Notes: a model not told the origin generated them from the sequence alone. Shown: positions 15,805 through 23,359, counted from the first letter of the stretch. The stretch: 64,000 nucleotides of DNA from Sporomusaceae bacterium (GCA_031460455.1 JAVKTQ010000001.1:682001-746000); one strand, 5' to 3'. Numbers and translations are program-made.

Positions 15805-16722
15805 GTCGGATAAGGAGTTAAGATAGTCATATCCAATTTTTAGTGCTCCCATAACCGGCTCTGGCCCCGGCGGGAGAAGGTCGGCCTGGCCGGCGAGCAG
15901 GCCGGCGAGGCGGCTCGTCAGGCCGTGGTTGCCGAGCAGAAGGCCGCCGTAAGTGGCCACAGGCACCGGACCGGGGCCGGGGAAGCCGCGGGCGATGACC
16001 GAGCAGACGAGGCCGGCGAGTTCGACGGCGGCGTCGGCGAGGATGGCGGCGGCAAGTTCGTCGCCTTCCGCGGCGGCGGCGGCGACCGTGGTTGCGAGGG
16101 CGGCGATATCGGCTTTGGCGGCGGCGGGGCTGTAGATGAAGGCTATGAGGCCGGCGATGTCGGCCACGCCAAGGCGGGCGATGATATGTTCGAGGAGGGG
16201 CGAGGGGATGTCCCGCCCTTCGGCGGCTTTGAGGCCGCGGGCGATGGCCTGACGGCCGATGTCGTAGCCGCTGCCTTCGTCGCTGACAAGGTGGCCCCAG
16301 CCGCCGGCGCGGATGATCTCGCCGCCGCGGGTGCGGCCGTAGGCGATGGAACCTGTGCCGGCAATGAGAACGATGCCCTCTCCCCTGTCCCCCAGCCCGG
16401 CGGCGAGGGCGATGCGGGCGTCGCTGTTCACCAGGCAGGGGCAGCCCATATCGGCGAGGGCGCCGAGGAGGAGCCGGCGGTCGCGGTCGCGGTCGGCGCC
16501 GGCCAGACCAAGGCTGACGAGGGTGAGATCGGCCCTGGCGAGGCCGGCGGCGGCGGCCAGGTCGTCGATGATGCCGGCGACGAGGGCGGCGAAGGCGGGC
16601 AGGCCGATGATGTGGTAGTTGGCGGCGCCTGTTTCCGTCCGGGCCAGCAGGCGGCCGGAAAGGTCGGCGGCGCAGGCGACCGTTTTGGTGCCGCCGCCGT
16701 CGATGCCGATGAGCCAGCGCAT
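15796..16722 (-). CDS. BadF/BadG-type N-acetylhexosamine kinase
   Basis: 308 residues; ASKHA-fold kinase. The phosphate loop IGIDGGGTKTVACA starts at residue 4, the second adenosine/phosphate block is LIAGTGSIAYGR, and GWGHLVSDEGSGYDIG follows, as in N-acetylglucosamine kinases and the Clostridium MurK group. ATG at 16722 is preceded by a G-rich GGGGGAG; an earlier in-frame ATG lacks a site. With murQ directly downstream, MurNAc/GlcNAc phosphorylation is the likely job. The last codons and stop lie in repeat copy C. Confidence 0.85.
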   Translation of the reverse strand: MRWLIGIDGGGTKTVACAADLSGRLLARTETGAANYHIIGLPAFAALVAGIIDDLAAAAGLARADLTLVSLGLAGADRDRDRRLLLGALADMGCPCLVNSDARIALAAGLGDRGEGIVLIAGTGSIAYGRTRGGEIIRAGGWGHLVSDEGSGYDIGRQAIARGLKAAEGRDIPSPLLEHIIARLGVADIAGLIAFIYSPAAAKADIAALATTVAAAAAEGDELAAAILADAAVELAGLVCSVIARGFPGPGPVPVATYGGLLLGNHGLTSRLAGLLAGQADLLPPGPEPVMGALKIGYDYLNSLSDGY

Positions 16723-16815
16723 CCTCTCCCCCACCCTTCCGTACGTTATTTCCACTTTATTTGACACTAGTCGAGCCGTTTCCTTTTTGTCGCCGGCAAA
16801 GTAATAATTGGCAGA

Positions 16816-16858
16816 CGAAAAGCGGGCGATTAAGCGTCGCCCGTTCCGTTTTTTTTAT
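16816..16858. terminator. Terminator between D,D-carboxypeptidase and kinase genes
   Basis: GCGGGCGA pairs with TCGCCCGT across a seven-base loop, with AAAA on one side and an eight-T run on the other. On the minus strand it lies after the carboxypeptidase gene and repeat copy D. Confidence 0.7.
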
Positions 16859-16865
16859 AAAGCCG

Positions 16866-17045
16866 AGGCCGTTCAGAAGTGCCCAGATGCAAGGCGCACC
16901 GGAGGATGGCCCGCGACGGCGTACTTGGTTGCGTACGTCGAGTGGGCCATCCGAGGAGCAAGTGCGCAAGTTCTTGGCGCTTCAGCGCCTAGAACTGCGG
17001 CCTACCCCTTGCGGGTGCGCCGCAGATGGGCGCTTATCAACGGCC
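16866..17045 (+). repeat. Interspersed palindromic repeat, copy D (long form)
   Basis: About 180 bp. An extra 60-base module, AGTTCT..GGCGC-TTCA-GCGCC..AGAACT followed by a CCCC..GGGG hairpin, sits on the right side of the centre, whereas in copy C a similar module is on the left. The right terminal sequence provides the TGA of the carboxypeptidase gene. Confidence 0.82.
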
Positions 17046-17849
17046 GCTTACCACCGCGAAGCCATAGTCGAGGAGCTTAGCGGCGTCCCCCCACCTCTCA
17101 TCATCATTGAGCAGCACAACGATGAGCTGGACGCCGCCGCGTTTGGCCGAAGCGACGAGGCAGTCGCCGGCCGCCTGGGTGTAGCCGGTTTTGACGCCGC
17201 TGGCTCCGGGGTAGGACTTGAGGAATTTGTTGGTGTTGCTGACGCTGACGGGGCCGCGGTTTTTGAAGGGGACGGCGTAGTCGCGGGTGGCGACGATTTT
17301 GGCGAATTCCGGGTTCTGCAGCGCCTGGGCTGTTATGAGGGCCAGGTCTTTGGCGGAGCTGTAGTGGTTATTGGGGTCGGGCAGTCCGTGAGGGTTGGCG
17401 AAGTGGGTGTTGATAAGGCCCATCCGCTGGGTCCTGGCGTTCATCATTTCCACGAAGGCGGGCACCGAGCCGGCGATGTGTTCGGCAACGGCTTCGGAGG
17501 CGTCGTTGCCTGATACGAGCATCATGCCGTAGAGCAGGTCGCGGAAATTCAGCCGATCGCCGGCCCGAAGTTCGAGGCTGGATCCCTCGCAGCCCGCGGC
17601 GCGGCTGCTGACGGTGACGACGGAATCGGGTTTGCCCCGTTCGAGGGCGACGAGGGCGGTCATTATTTTGGTGGTGCTGGCCGGATACATGATGGCGTCG
17701 GGGTTGATGGCGTACAGTATCCGCCTGGTGCCGGCAACCATGAGCACGGCCGCTTCGGCGTCGACCCTGGGGGCCGGTGGCGCGGCCAAGGCGACGGTCT
17801 GGCAGAGAAATACGAGGATGAGGATGAGCGGTATGAGCCGGCGGCGCAT
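17037..17849 (-). CDS. D-alanyl-D-alanine carboxypeptidase (S11, DacF-like)
   Basis: 270 residues with a cleavable signal peptide (hydrophobic residues about 5-22, ending LALAAPPA). The penicillin-binding motifs are complete: STTK (nucleophile Ser), SGN and KTGYT. It trims the terminal D-Ala of peptidoglycan stems. It is shorter than PBP5-type enzymes and lacks their C-terminal beta domain and amphipathic anchor. ATG at 17849 follows TGGAGG. The protein ends Ser-Gly-Arg-stop, the last part being encoded by repeat copy D, so the C-terminus may have been shortened by insertion. Confidence 0.9.
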   Translation of the reverse strand: MRRRLIPLILILVFLCQTVALAAPPAPRVDAEAAVLMVAGTRRILYAINPDAIMYPASTTKIMTALVALERGKPDSVVTVSSRAAGCEGSSLELRAGDRLNFRDLLYGMMLVSGNDASEAVAEHIAGSVPAFVEMMNARTQRMGLINTHFANPHGLPDPNNHYSSAKDLALITAQALQNPEFAKIVATRDYAVPFKNRGPVSVSNTNKFLKSYPGASGVKTGYTQAAGDCLVASAKRGGVQLIVVLLNDDERWGDAAKLLDYGFAVVSGR

Positions 17850-17959
17850 AGAACTACCTCCACTTATGTAGGCCCGGGGCGCTGGGCTGCGGGTTAGTTA
17901 ACAATAATATTCGGACCGGGAATGACATTTCCTGCAAGCACGCGACAAAAAATGCTCTA

Positions 17960-17983
17960 CGCAGACGGGGGTTATCGGCGGCC
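17960..17983 (+). repeat. Possible remnant of the interspersed repeat
   Basis: CGCAGACGGGGGTTATCGGC resembles the right arm of the repeat (GCAGATGGGGGTTTATCAACG) and lies five bases past the deacetylase stop. No left arm is visible. Confidence 0.4.
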
Positions 17984-17987
17984 TGGA

Positions 17988-18686
17988 CTATTGCCTGATC
18001 TCGTAGTATTGGAGCAATTCGCCTACGGTGACGAATTCGTACCCTTCGCCGCGCAGCCGGTCGATGACGGCGGCGACGGCGGCGGGGGTGTTGACGGCGC
18101 ATTCGCCTTCGTGGAGGAGGATGATGCTCCCGGGCGCGGCCTGGCGAATGATGACGGTGGCGATCTGCGTCGAGCTGTGCCGTTGCCAGTCGAGGGGATC
18201 TATCGACCAGAGGATGGTGGTGTAGCCCCGCGCGGCGAGGTCGGCGACGAGGAGGTCGTTGTAGCCGCCGCCCGGCGGCCTGAAGAGGACGGGATGCGCC
18301 CCGACGGCGGCAACGACCGTCTCGAACCTCGCCAGGTCGTCATATAGTTCTGCGCGGGGCTGCTTGTTGGGGAACTTGTGGCGATAGCCGTGGCTGGCGA
18401 TTTCCTGGCCGGCGGCGGCTATGTCGGCGAGCAGGCCGGGGAATTTGGCGGCGTTTTCGCCGAGCAGGAAGAAGGTGGCCCGCGCGTTTTTGGCGGACAG
18501 CACCGCCAGCAGGGCCTGGGTGGTGAGCGGATGCGGCCCGTCGTCGAAGGTGAGGGCGATGATTTTATGGCTTGTGGGCACTTTTTTGACCGCCCGGCTA
18601 TGGTCCTGAAGGATGTGTCCGCCGGCCAGCAGGGCGACGAGCACCCCGACGGCGAGATATATTCCCCACGTTTTCCTGCGTTTCAC
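17988..18686 (-). CDS. Polysaccharide deacetylase (CE4/NodB, PdaB-like)
   Basis: 232 residues with an N-terminal membrane anchor (about residues 8-24). All five NodB motifs are present: TFDDGP (metal Asp), SHGYRH (metal His pair), RPPGGGYND, the tryptophan of LWSIDPLDWQ, and IILLHEGE. Family members deacetylate peptidoglycan or chitin outside the membrane; PdaA/PdaB relatives act on spore cortex. GTG at 18686 has AGGAGGGAGG upstream. The neighbouring D,D-carboxypeptidase supports a cell-wall or cortex role. Confidence 0.88.
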   Translation of the reverse strand: MKRRKTWGIYLAVGVLVALLAGGHILQDHSRAVKKVPTSHKIIALTFDDGPHPLTTQALLAVLSAKNARATFFLLGENAAKFPGLLADIAAAGQEIASHGYRHKFPNKQPRAELYDDLARFETVVAAVGAHPVLFRPPGGGYNDLLVADLAARGYTTILWSIDPLDWQRHSSTQIATVIIRQAAPGSIILLHEGECAVNTPAAVAAVIDRLRGEGYEFVTVGELLQYYEIRQ

Positions 18687-18763
18687 GGTCGGCCTCCCTC
18701 CTGCGGTCCTCTATAGGGAAGCATATGCCGGCCGGCCGGCGGGTATGATTTTGCCAGCCCAAA

Positions 18764-18792
18764 GGAAAGAGCCCGGCATGAGCCGGGACTCT
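18764..18792 (-). terminator. Hairpin after the 74-residue protein gene
   Basis: GAGTCCCGGC and GCCGGGCTC pair around TCAT on the minus strand, followed by TTTCCTTT. It is a modest terminator for the small gene at 18821. Confidence 0.65.
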
Positions 18793-18820
18793 GGGGGCGG
18801 ATTGCTGGCGGCCTTGCCCG

Positions 18821-19045
18821 CTAAACGGGAGTGCACGGCCGCGGCACACAGAAGCGACGTGGGAAGCAGCTCCAGCTTTGATACTTATACCCTTGATAAG
18901 CGGGATAGTTTTCGGGATAGTACTCGGTCTCGAAGAAACTTGCCAGTTCTGGGTTGAGCTCGATGAATACTTCGGTGGGGATGAGAGGGCTGAATGCTTC
19001 GGTCGGTATCTGACGGAACGGTTTGCGCGGCTTGTTTTGCGACAC
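18821..19045 (-). CDS. Unrecognised 74-residue protein
   Basis: Starts at GTG 19045 with a strong AAGGAGG site. The N-terminal half contains PTEAFSPLIPTEVFIELNPE, with PTE repeated; the C-terminal half is rich in Tyr, Pro and Arg and contains three cysteines (SCFPRRFCVPRPC). There is no signal peptide or membrane segment. The composition resembles small spore-coat proteins, and a deacetylase of the PdaB type lies just downstream, but this is a weak inference. I do not recognise the family. Confidence 0.6.
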   Translation of the reverse strand: MSQNKPRKPFRQIPTEAFSPLIPTEVFIELNPELASFFETEYYPENYPAYQGYKYQSWSCFPRRFCVPRPCTPV

Positions 19046-19214
19046 TGGTTTCCCCTCCTTGCGGTGGGCTTCTCTATTATCTTATGCACGGCGGCGGCAG
19101 GAGACTACATAAAGCGGGGGTGATTAATATTTGCGGGACGAACGCAGGAGGTGCGACAAAACGGTGCGTCGAAGCATAGGATTATATAGTATTTTGAATA
19201 AAGGAGGTTATAAG

Positions 19215-19733
19215 ATGAAGGAAGATAAGGGCTGGAACCCCTATGTGGCCGGGGCGCTGAGCGGCCTGGTTTCGATCCTGTCGGTGTGGGTCGCCGGGAA
19301 GTATCTCGGGGCTTCGACGACTTTCGTGCGGACGACCGGGATGATCGAACAGCTTTTCGGCGCCGAACGGGTGGCGAAGATGGAGTATTTTATCCGCGAG
19401 GCGCCGAAGTTCGACTGGCAGTGGCTGTTCGTTGCCGGGATTTTCGTCGGGGCGTTCGCGGCTGCCCGGGCGGCGGGCGAGTTCCGTCTGCAGGCGGTGC
19501 CCGATATGTGGAGCGAGCGGTTCGGGGCTTCGGCCTGGCACCGTGGAGCGGTGGCGTTCGTCGGCGGGATCGTGGCGATGTTCGGCGCCCGCCTGGCAGA
19601 TGGCTGACCGAGCGGTCATGGGCTGAGCGGTTCGCTTCAGCTAGCGGTCAGCGGTTATATCGCGCTGGTGTGTTTCTTTGTCGGCGGCCTGATCATGGCC
19701 CGGATCGTGTACGGGGGAGGCGGCGGCAGATGA
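19215..19733 (+). CDS. YeeE/YedE (DUF395) half-transporter, probable selenoprotein with UGA at codon 131
   Basis: Read to the first TGA (19605-19607) this gives 130 residues ending GARLADG. The same frame then continues without a break as PSGHGLSG and a last membrane segment to a TGA at 19731-19733. The family motif is normally GARLAGG-Cys-TSGHGLSG, so the internal UGA replaces exactly the conserved cysteine and is best read as selenocysteine (172 residues in all, Sec131). A SECIS-like hairpin starts 14 bases beyond it. The extended frame overlaps the next start by ATGA, as expected for coupled genes. ATG at 19215 has AAAGGAGG. YeeE proteins carry thiosulfate or related sulfur species through essential cysteines; TsuA-like or selenium-related transport is likely. 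Confidence 0.8.
19622..19641 (+). promoter_or_regulatory. Candidate bacterial SECIS element
   Basis: GCTG-AGC, loop GGTTC, GCT-T-CAGC: seven base pairs with one bulged T on the 3' side. The apical loop starts with GG and begins 21 bases after the UGA at 19605-19607, within the spacing (about 16-37 bases) used by bacterial SelB-dependent elements. Confidence 0.65.
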
Positions 19734-20305
19734 CAGAGCTGTTGTACGGGTTCGTTACCGGAGTGCTGTTCGGTTTTTTCCTGCAGAAGGGGCGGGTGCT
19801 CCGCTATGATAAGCAACTGGGAGCGCTGCGTCTGGTGGATTTCACGATCGTCAAGTTTATGCTGTCGCACGTGGTCGTGGCGATGGTGGGCGTTTACCTG
19901 CTTTATGATCTGGGCCTGGTGAAGCTGGCGGTGAAGCCGACTATCCTGGGCGGCGTGGTGATCGGCGGCCTGATCTTCGGCCTGGGCTGGGGCCTGGTGG
20001 GTTACTGCCCGGGCACGGCGGTGGCGGCGCTGGGCGAGGGCCGACTGGACGCGGCGTGGGCCATTCTGGGTATGCTGGTGGGGGCCGGCCTTTACGCCGA
20101 GGCGTTCCCATGGCTGAAAACGACGGTGCTGACGTGGGGCAATTACGGCAAGATCACGCTGCCCCAGGCGTTGGGCGTGAACCACTGGGTGGTGATCGCG
20201 GCGGTGGTGGCGCTGACGCTGCTGCTGTTTTGGCAGTTGGAGCGGTACGAGGCGGCGAAGCCGGCACTGAAGCTGCAGAAGCGGCCGGGCCAGGGGCTAA
20301 GGTAA
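19730..20305 (+). CDS. YeeE/YedE (DUF395) half-transporter, second half
   Basis: 191 residues, five or six membrane segments. The conserved block GLGWGLVGYCPGTAVAALGEGR contains the second essential cysteine of the family. The ATG at 19730 overlaps the stop of the preceding selenoprotein frame and has GGGGGAGG upstream. Together the two proteins make up one full YeeE/YedE unit, as in PmpA/PmpB-type split systems. Note that this half keeps an ordinary cysteine. Confidence 0.85.
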   Translation: MTELLYGFVTGVLFGFFLQKGRVLRYDKQLGALRLVDFTIVKFMLSHVVVAMVGVYLLYDLGLVKLAVKPTILGGVVIGGLIFGLGWGLVGYCPGTAVAALGEGRLDAAWAILGMLVGAGLYAEAFPWLKTTVLTWGNYGKITLPQALGVNHWVVIAAVVALTLLLFWQLERYEAAKPALKLQKRPGQGLR

Positions 20306-20349
20306 CGCCGGGGTTAACATGACCGGCGGCTAGTAATACGGGGTGAAGC

Positions 20350-21411
20350 ATGACTGTAATGACCGACGCCGCGCTATGGCCGGCGGAGTATCTGGGCGAC
20401 GGCCGCCCGCCGCGGTCGCTGTCGATGCCCTGGCAGATGAATGTGGCGCTGACGACGCGCTGCCCGCTGAGCTGCCCGCAGTGCTATGTGAAGGCGGCAG
20501 CGGCGCGGGACATCGACTGGGATGTGTTGACGGCGTTTGTGGCCGAGGCGGCGGCGCTGAAGGTGCATGAGCTGAATCTTAGCGGCGGCGAGCCTCTCTC
20601 CTACCCCCGCCTGGCGGAGGTGGTGCGGCTGGCGACTGCGGCCGGTATCGGGACGGCGGTGGCGACGAGCGGCGTGGGCCTGACGGCCGAGCTGGCGAAG
20701 GAGCTGGCGGCGAGCGGCCTGGGCAGCCTATGGCTGTCGCTGAACGGGTCGCGAGAGGATATCCACGCTTTGTCGCGCACCTGCTTCCGGGAGACGGTGG
20801 CGGCGGCCGATCTGCTGCGGAGCCTGGGCCAGCCCTTCTATATAAATTGGGTGGCCCGCCGTGACAACGCCGACGATTTTCCCGCCCTGGCGGCCAAGGC
20901 CAGGGAGTTGGGGGCGAGAGGCATAGTCGTCCTGGTGCTGAAGCCCGATTCCCGCCACAACGCCGAGGCGGTCCTGACAGGCGAGGCTTTCTTCCGGCTG
21001 GCGGCGTTTTTGCGGGACTACGACGACCCGGCGATGCCGATCGAGGTGGAAAGCTGTTATCCGGCGCTGAGGCTGGCGGTGTACGGGGAGTGGACGACGG
21101 GCATCGAGACCGGCTGCGGCGCGGGTCGCGATGCTGTTGCCGTGGACGTGGACGGCCGGCTGAGTCCCTGCCCTCACCTTGACTTCCCCGAGACCGGGCT
21201 GACGATTGCGGAGTACTGGCAGAACTCGCCGGTGCTGGCGGCTTTAAGGGCAACGGAGGAGACGATCGGCGCCCCCTGCCGCCGGTGCGGTCACCTTCCC
21301 TACTGCCGGCCATGCCGGGCCAAGGCGGCCAAGGTGTACGGCGACCCGGCGACCGGCGACCGGCAGTGTCCGGTGGCGCTGCGGGAGCTGACAGGGCGAC
21401 TGTTCGGGTAG
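20350..21411 (+). CDS. Radical SAM/SPASM-type enzyme
   Basis: 353 residues. The iron-sulfur motif is Cys38-x3-Cys42-x2-Cys45 (TRCPLSCPQCYVK), followed by LNLSGGEPLSYP. A C-terminal cysteine-rich region (GCGAGRDAVAVDVDGRLSPC, then CRRCGHLPYCRPC and a final Cys) looks like a SPASM or twitch domain holding extra clusters, as in peptide-modifying maturases. It begins 44 bases after the YeeE/YedE pair on the same strand and is probably in their operon. It also lies convergent to, and about 0.5 kb from, the first NHLP peptide precursor. Function is unproven: peptide maturation or a role in sulfur/selenium metabolism. Confidence 0.82.
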   Translation: MTVMTDAALWPAEYLGDGRPPRSLSMPWQMNVALTTRCPLSCPQCYVKAAAARDIDWDVLTAFVAEAAALKVHELNLSGGEPLSYPRLAEVVRLATAAGIGTAVATSGVGLTAELAKELAASGLGSLWLSLNGSREDIHALSRTCFRETVAAADLLRSLGQPFYINWVARRDNADDFPALAAKARELGARGIVVLVLKPDSRHNAEAVLTGEAFFRLAAFLRDYDDPAMPIEVESCYPALRLAVYGEWTTGIETGCGAGRDAVAVDVDGRLSPCPHLDFPETGLTIAEYWQNSPVLAALRATEETIGAPCRRCGHLPYCRPCRAKAAKVYGDPATGDRQCPVALRELTGRLFG

Positions 21412-21454
21412 ATAATTCCAACATTAACCGAAATTATATGATGGGAATATAAAC

Positions 21455-21492
21455 GGAAAAGACCCGGCGAATCTTCGCCGGGTCAGCTTTTG
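21455..21492. terminator. Bidirectional terminator between radical SAM and XRE genes
   Basis: GACCCGGCGAA pairs perfectly with TTCGCCGGGTC around a TC loop, with AAAA before and TTTT after. It serves both convergent genes. Confidence 0.88.
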
Positions 21493-21494
21493 TA

Positions 21495-21833
21495 TCAGTT
21501 GGAATCCGAGGTGCGGCCCTCAGGGGCATTGGTCGCCGCCTCCAGCTGTTCGAGGAACCGCGACAGCAGTTCACGCTGCTGGGGGGTGAGCCGCTGGGCG
21601 GCTTCGACCAGCCGCTCGATGTCGGGTGGCAGAAGGATGCCCGGCGAAAAGAATTCCGCCAAGGTGACGCCGAGCGCTTCGCAGACGCGGGAGAGGGTTT
21701 CGATGGAAGGGGTTTTGATGTCGCGCTCTATCTGGCTTATGAAGGGCTGCGAGAGATCTGTCGCCCGGGCCAGTTCCTCGAGGGTGAGCCGGTTGGCCTT
21801 GCGGAGGCGCCTGATCCGTTGTCCGATATCCAT
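21495..21833 (-). CDS. XRE-family (cro/cI-type HTH) transcriptional regulator
   Basis: 112 residues when started at the ATG at 21833. The helix-turn-helix spans residues about 4-58: IGQRIRRLRKANRLTLEELA, DLSQPFISQIERD and TPSIETLSRVCEALGV. The C-terminal part (PPDIERLVEAAQRLTPQQRELLSRFLEQL) is an amphipathic helix likely used for dimerisation. The ribosome-binding site is weak; a longer frame to 21899 is possible but adds untypical sequence. It lies 100 bases downstream of the two NHLP precursor genes on the same strand and is a candidate regulator of the secretion locus. Confidence 0.85.
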   Translation of the reverse strand: MDIGQRIRRLRKANRLTLEELARATDLSQPFISQIERDIKTPSIETLSRVCEALGVTLAEFFSPGILLPPDIERLVEAAQRLTPQQRELLSRFLEQLEAATNAPEGRTSDSN

Positions 21834-21932
21834 AATAACACCGCGCTTTTCTAAATTGGCATACACCATTATTATGGCAAAAGAGCGCATAAGATGCAAC
21901 CGAAATGCTTGTCGCCTGAAGGCGGTTTATGT

Positions 21933-22619
21933 TTACCAGCGTCTGTGGAAAATGCTGCTGACGGCGTGGGCGGCTTTGGATACTCCCGATCCGACGGCTT
22001 GAGCGGCGGTGGCGATGCCGTGCCGGACATCGCCGTCGGCCAGCAGCGTTCCCACGCCCGAGATCACCAGGGGCGCACCGAATAAGACGCCGCCAGGAAT
22101 AACCGACATGGCGACACCGGCGGCAATCGAGCCGCCGCCGACGCCGTACTGGACTTTCTGCAGCGTACTGGTGCCGCCGGCGACCTGGTCGAGTTCGGCG
22201 TCGGAGAGGTTGGGCGGCCGCTGGGGGATGACGATGTAGTAAGTATTTTCGGTCTGTTCGACGACTTTGAGGGCGGGCTTGTCAGGCAGCGTATAGTTGA
22301 GATGGTCCCTGAAGGCGGCCTTGGGGTCGGCGAGGAGGGCGGCCCTGAAGGGCGAATCGGCCCAGGCCTTGGCGGAGATGCGCACCTGGACGTCGGACTC
22401 GTCGTCCGCGGGGAGCATTGGGGGCGGTATGAGGACGAGGTGCTCGGTGTCGGGTGTGTCGAAGAGGACTTCGACGTTGGCGCCGGCTGGTAAGTCCAGG
22501 CCGAATTCGCCGGCGATGACGTCCTTGGGGTTGGCGGCGAACTGGCGCCGGTAGTCGGGGCTGGACCATACGCGGGCGAGGAGCTCGGCCCGTTTGCTCT
22601 CGATGGCGGTATTGTCCAT
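21933..22619 (-). CDS. NHLP-leader peptide precursor 1 (RiPP/bacteriocin-like)
   Basis: 228 residues. The leader resembles the nitrile hydratase alpha subunit and is present twice (about residues 8-66 and 80-133). It ends with LSDAELDQVAGG, a double-glycine site at 148-149. The 79-residue core is rich in Gly, Ala and Val (SIAAGVAMSVIPGGVLFGAP), has no cysteine, and ends in a basic IFHRRW. Such leaders direct peptides to NHLM-type ABC exporters with C39 peptidases, which are encoded 2-5 kb away on the other strand. ATG at 22619 with GGGAGG upstream. No dedicated LanM, YcaO or dehydratase gene is adjacent. Confidence 0.88.
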   Translation of the reverse strand: MDNTAIESKRAELLARVWSSPDYRRQFAANPKDVIAGEFGLDLPAGANVEVLFDTPDTEHLVLIPPPMLPADDESDVQVRISAKAWADSPFRAALLADPKAAFRDHLNYTLPDKPALKVVEQTENTYYIVIPQRPPNLSDAELDQVAGGTSTLQKVQYGVGGGSIAAGVAMSVIPGGVLFGAPLVISGVGTLLADGDVRHGIATAAQAVGSGVSKAAHAVSSIFHRRW

Positions 22620-22655
22620 GTTCTTTCCTCCCTGTTTTGCACTTTACTGCATGGC

Positions 22656-23333
22656 TTACCAGCCGTGGAAGACTTTTTTGGCGCCGTGGCCGATGGATTT
22701 GCCGAGTTTCTTGCCTTCGTGGCCGATCCATTTGCCGTCTGCTTTCACCGTATCGCGGTCTTGATACATTGTTATACCGATCGTAGCGACCATCTCCGGA
22801 GCAATTTCCGGTTGCGCGATGGCAAGGCCTCCACATATCAAAATTGTACCGCCCATATCAATGTTCTGTTGTTCCGTCTGGCTCATACCGCCGGCGACCT
22901 TGTCGAGGTCGGCGTCGGATAGGGTAGCAGGACGGACGGGGATTATACCGTAGACGTGGTCGGCAGTCTGCTCGACGACTTTGACGCGCACGCCGGGGCG
23001 GATTTTGGCGTCGAAGGCCGCGGTCAGGGCGGCGGCGGGGTCGGCGATGAGGTCTTCTTTGAAGGCGGGGTCGGTCCACGCTTTGGCAAGAATAGCAGCT
23101 TTGAAGCCCGCCTTCTCTTCATCCGGCAGGTCGGCGGGGTCGACGAGCACGAGGTGGATGGTGTCGGCGCTGTCTTCGAGAATGGTTACGGCGAGGTCGG
23201 CAGGTAGGTCGAGGGCGAATTCACGGGCGATAACCTCTTGGGGGTTGGCAACAAGGGTTTGGCGGTACACCGGGTCGGTCCAGGCCTTGGCGATCACTGC
23301 GGCGCGTTTGCGGATGAAATCGACTTTCTCCAT
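22656..23333 (-). CDS. NHLP-leader peptide precursor 2 (RiPP/bacteriocin-like)
   Basis: 225 residues. As in precursor 1 the leader is duplicated (PVYRQTLVANPQEVIAREFALDL in the first copy, PAFKEDLIADPAAALTAAFDA in the second) and ends LSDADLDKVAGG, with the double glycine at exactly the same positions, 148-149. The 76-residue core contains one cysteine and ends in a lysine/glycine/histidine-rich amphipathic tail finishing KKVFHGW. Both cores end with an (I/V)FH..W motif. ATG at 23333 with GGGGGAG. It is the first gene of a unit with precursor 1 and the XRE gene, driven by a consensus promoter. Confidence 0.88.
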   Translation of the reverse strand: MEKVDFIRKRAAVIAKAWTDPVYRQTLVANPQEVIAREFALDLPADLAVTILEDSADTIHLVLVDPADLPDEEKAGFKAAILAKAWTDPAFKEDLIADPAAALTAAFDAKIRPGVRVKVVEQTADHVYGIIPVRPATLSDADLDKVAGGMSQTEQQNIDMGGTILICGGLAIAQPEIAPEMVATIGITMYQDRDTVKADGKWIGHEGKKLGKSIGHGAKKVFHGW

Positions 23334-23359
23334 GGTTCTCCCCCTTGTTATTTATCAAG

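Noticed and set aside
19215-19607. Treating the first YeeE half as a pseudogene ended by a nonsense codon
   Set aside because: The UGA falls on the conserved cysteine, the frame stays open with family sequence to a coupled overlap with the next gene, and a SECIS-like hairpin is at the right distance. A sequencing error or mutation is still possible but less likely.
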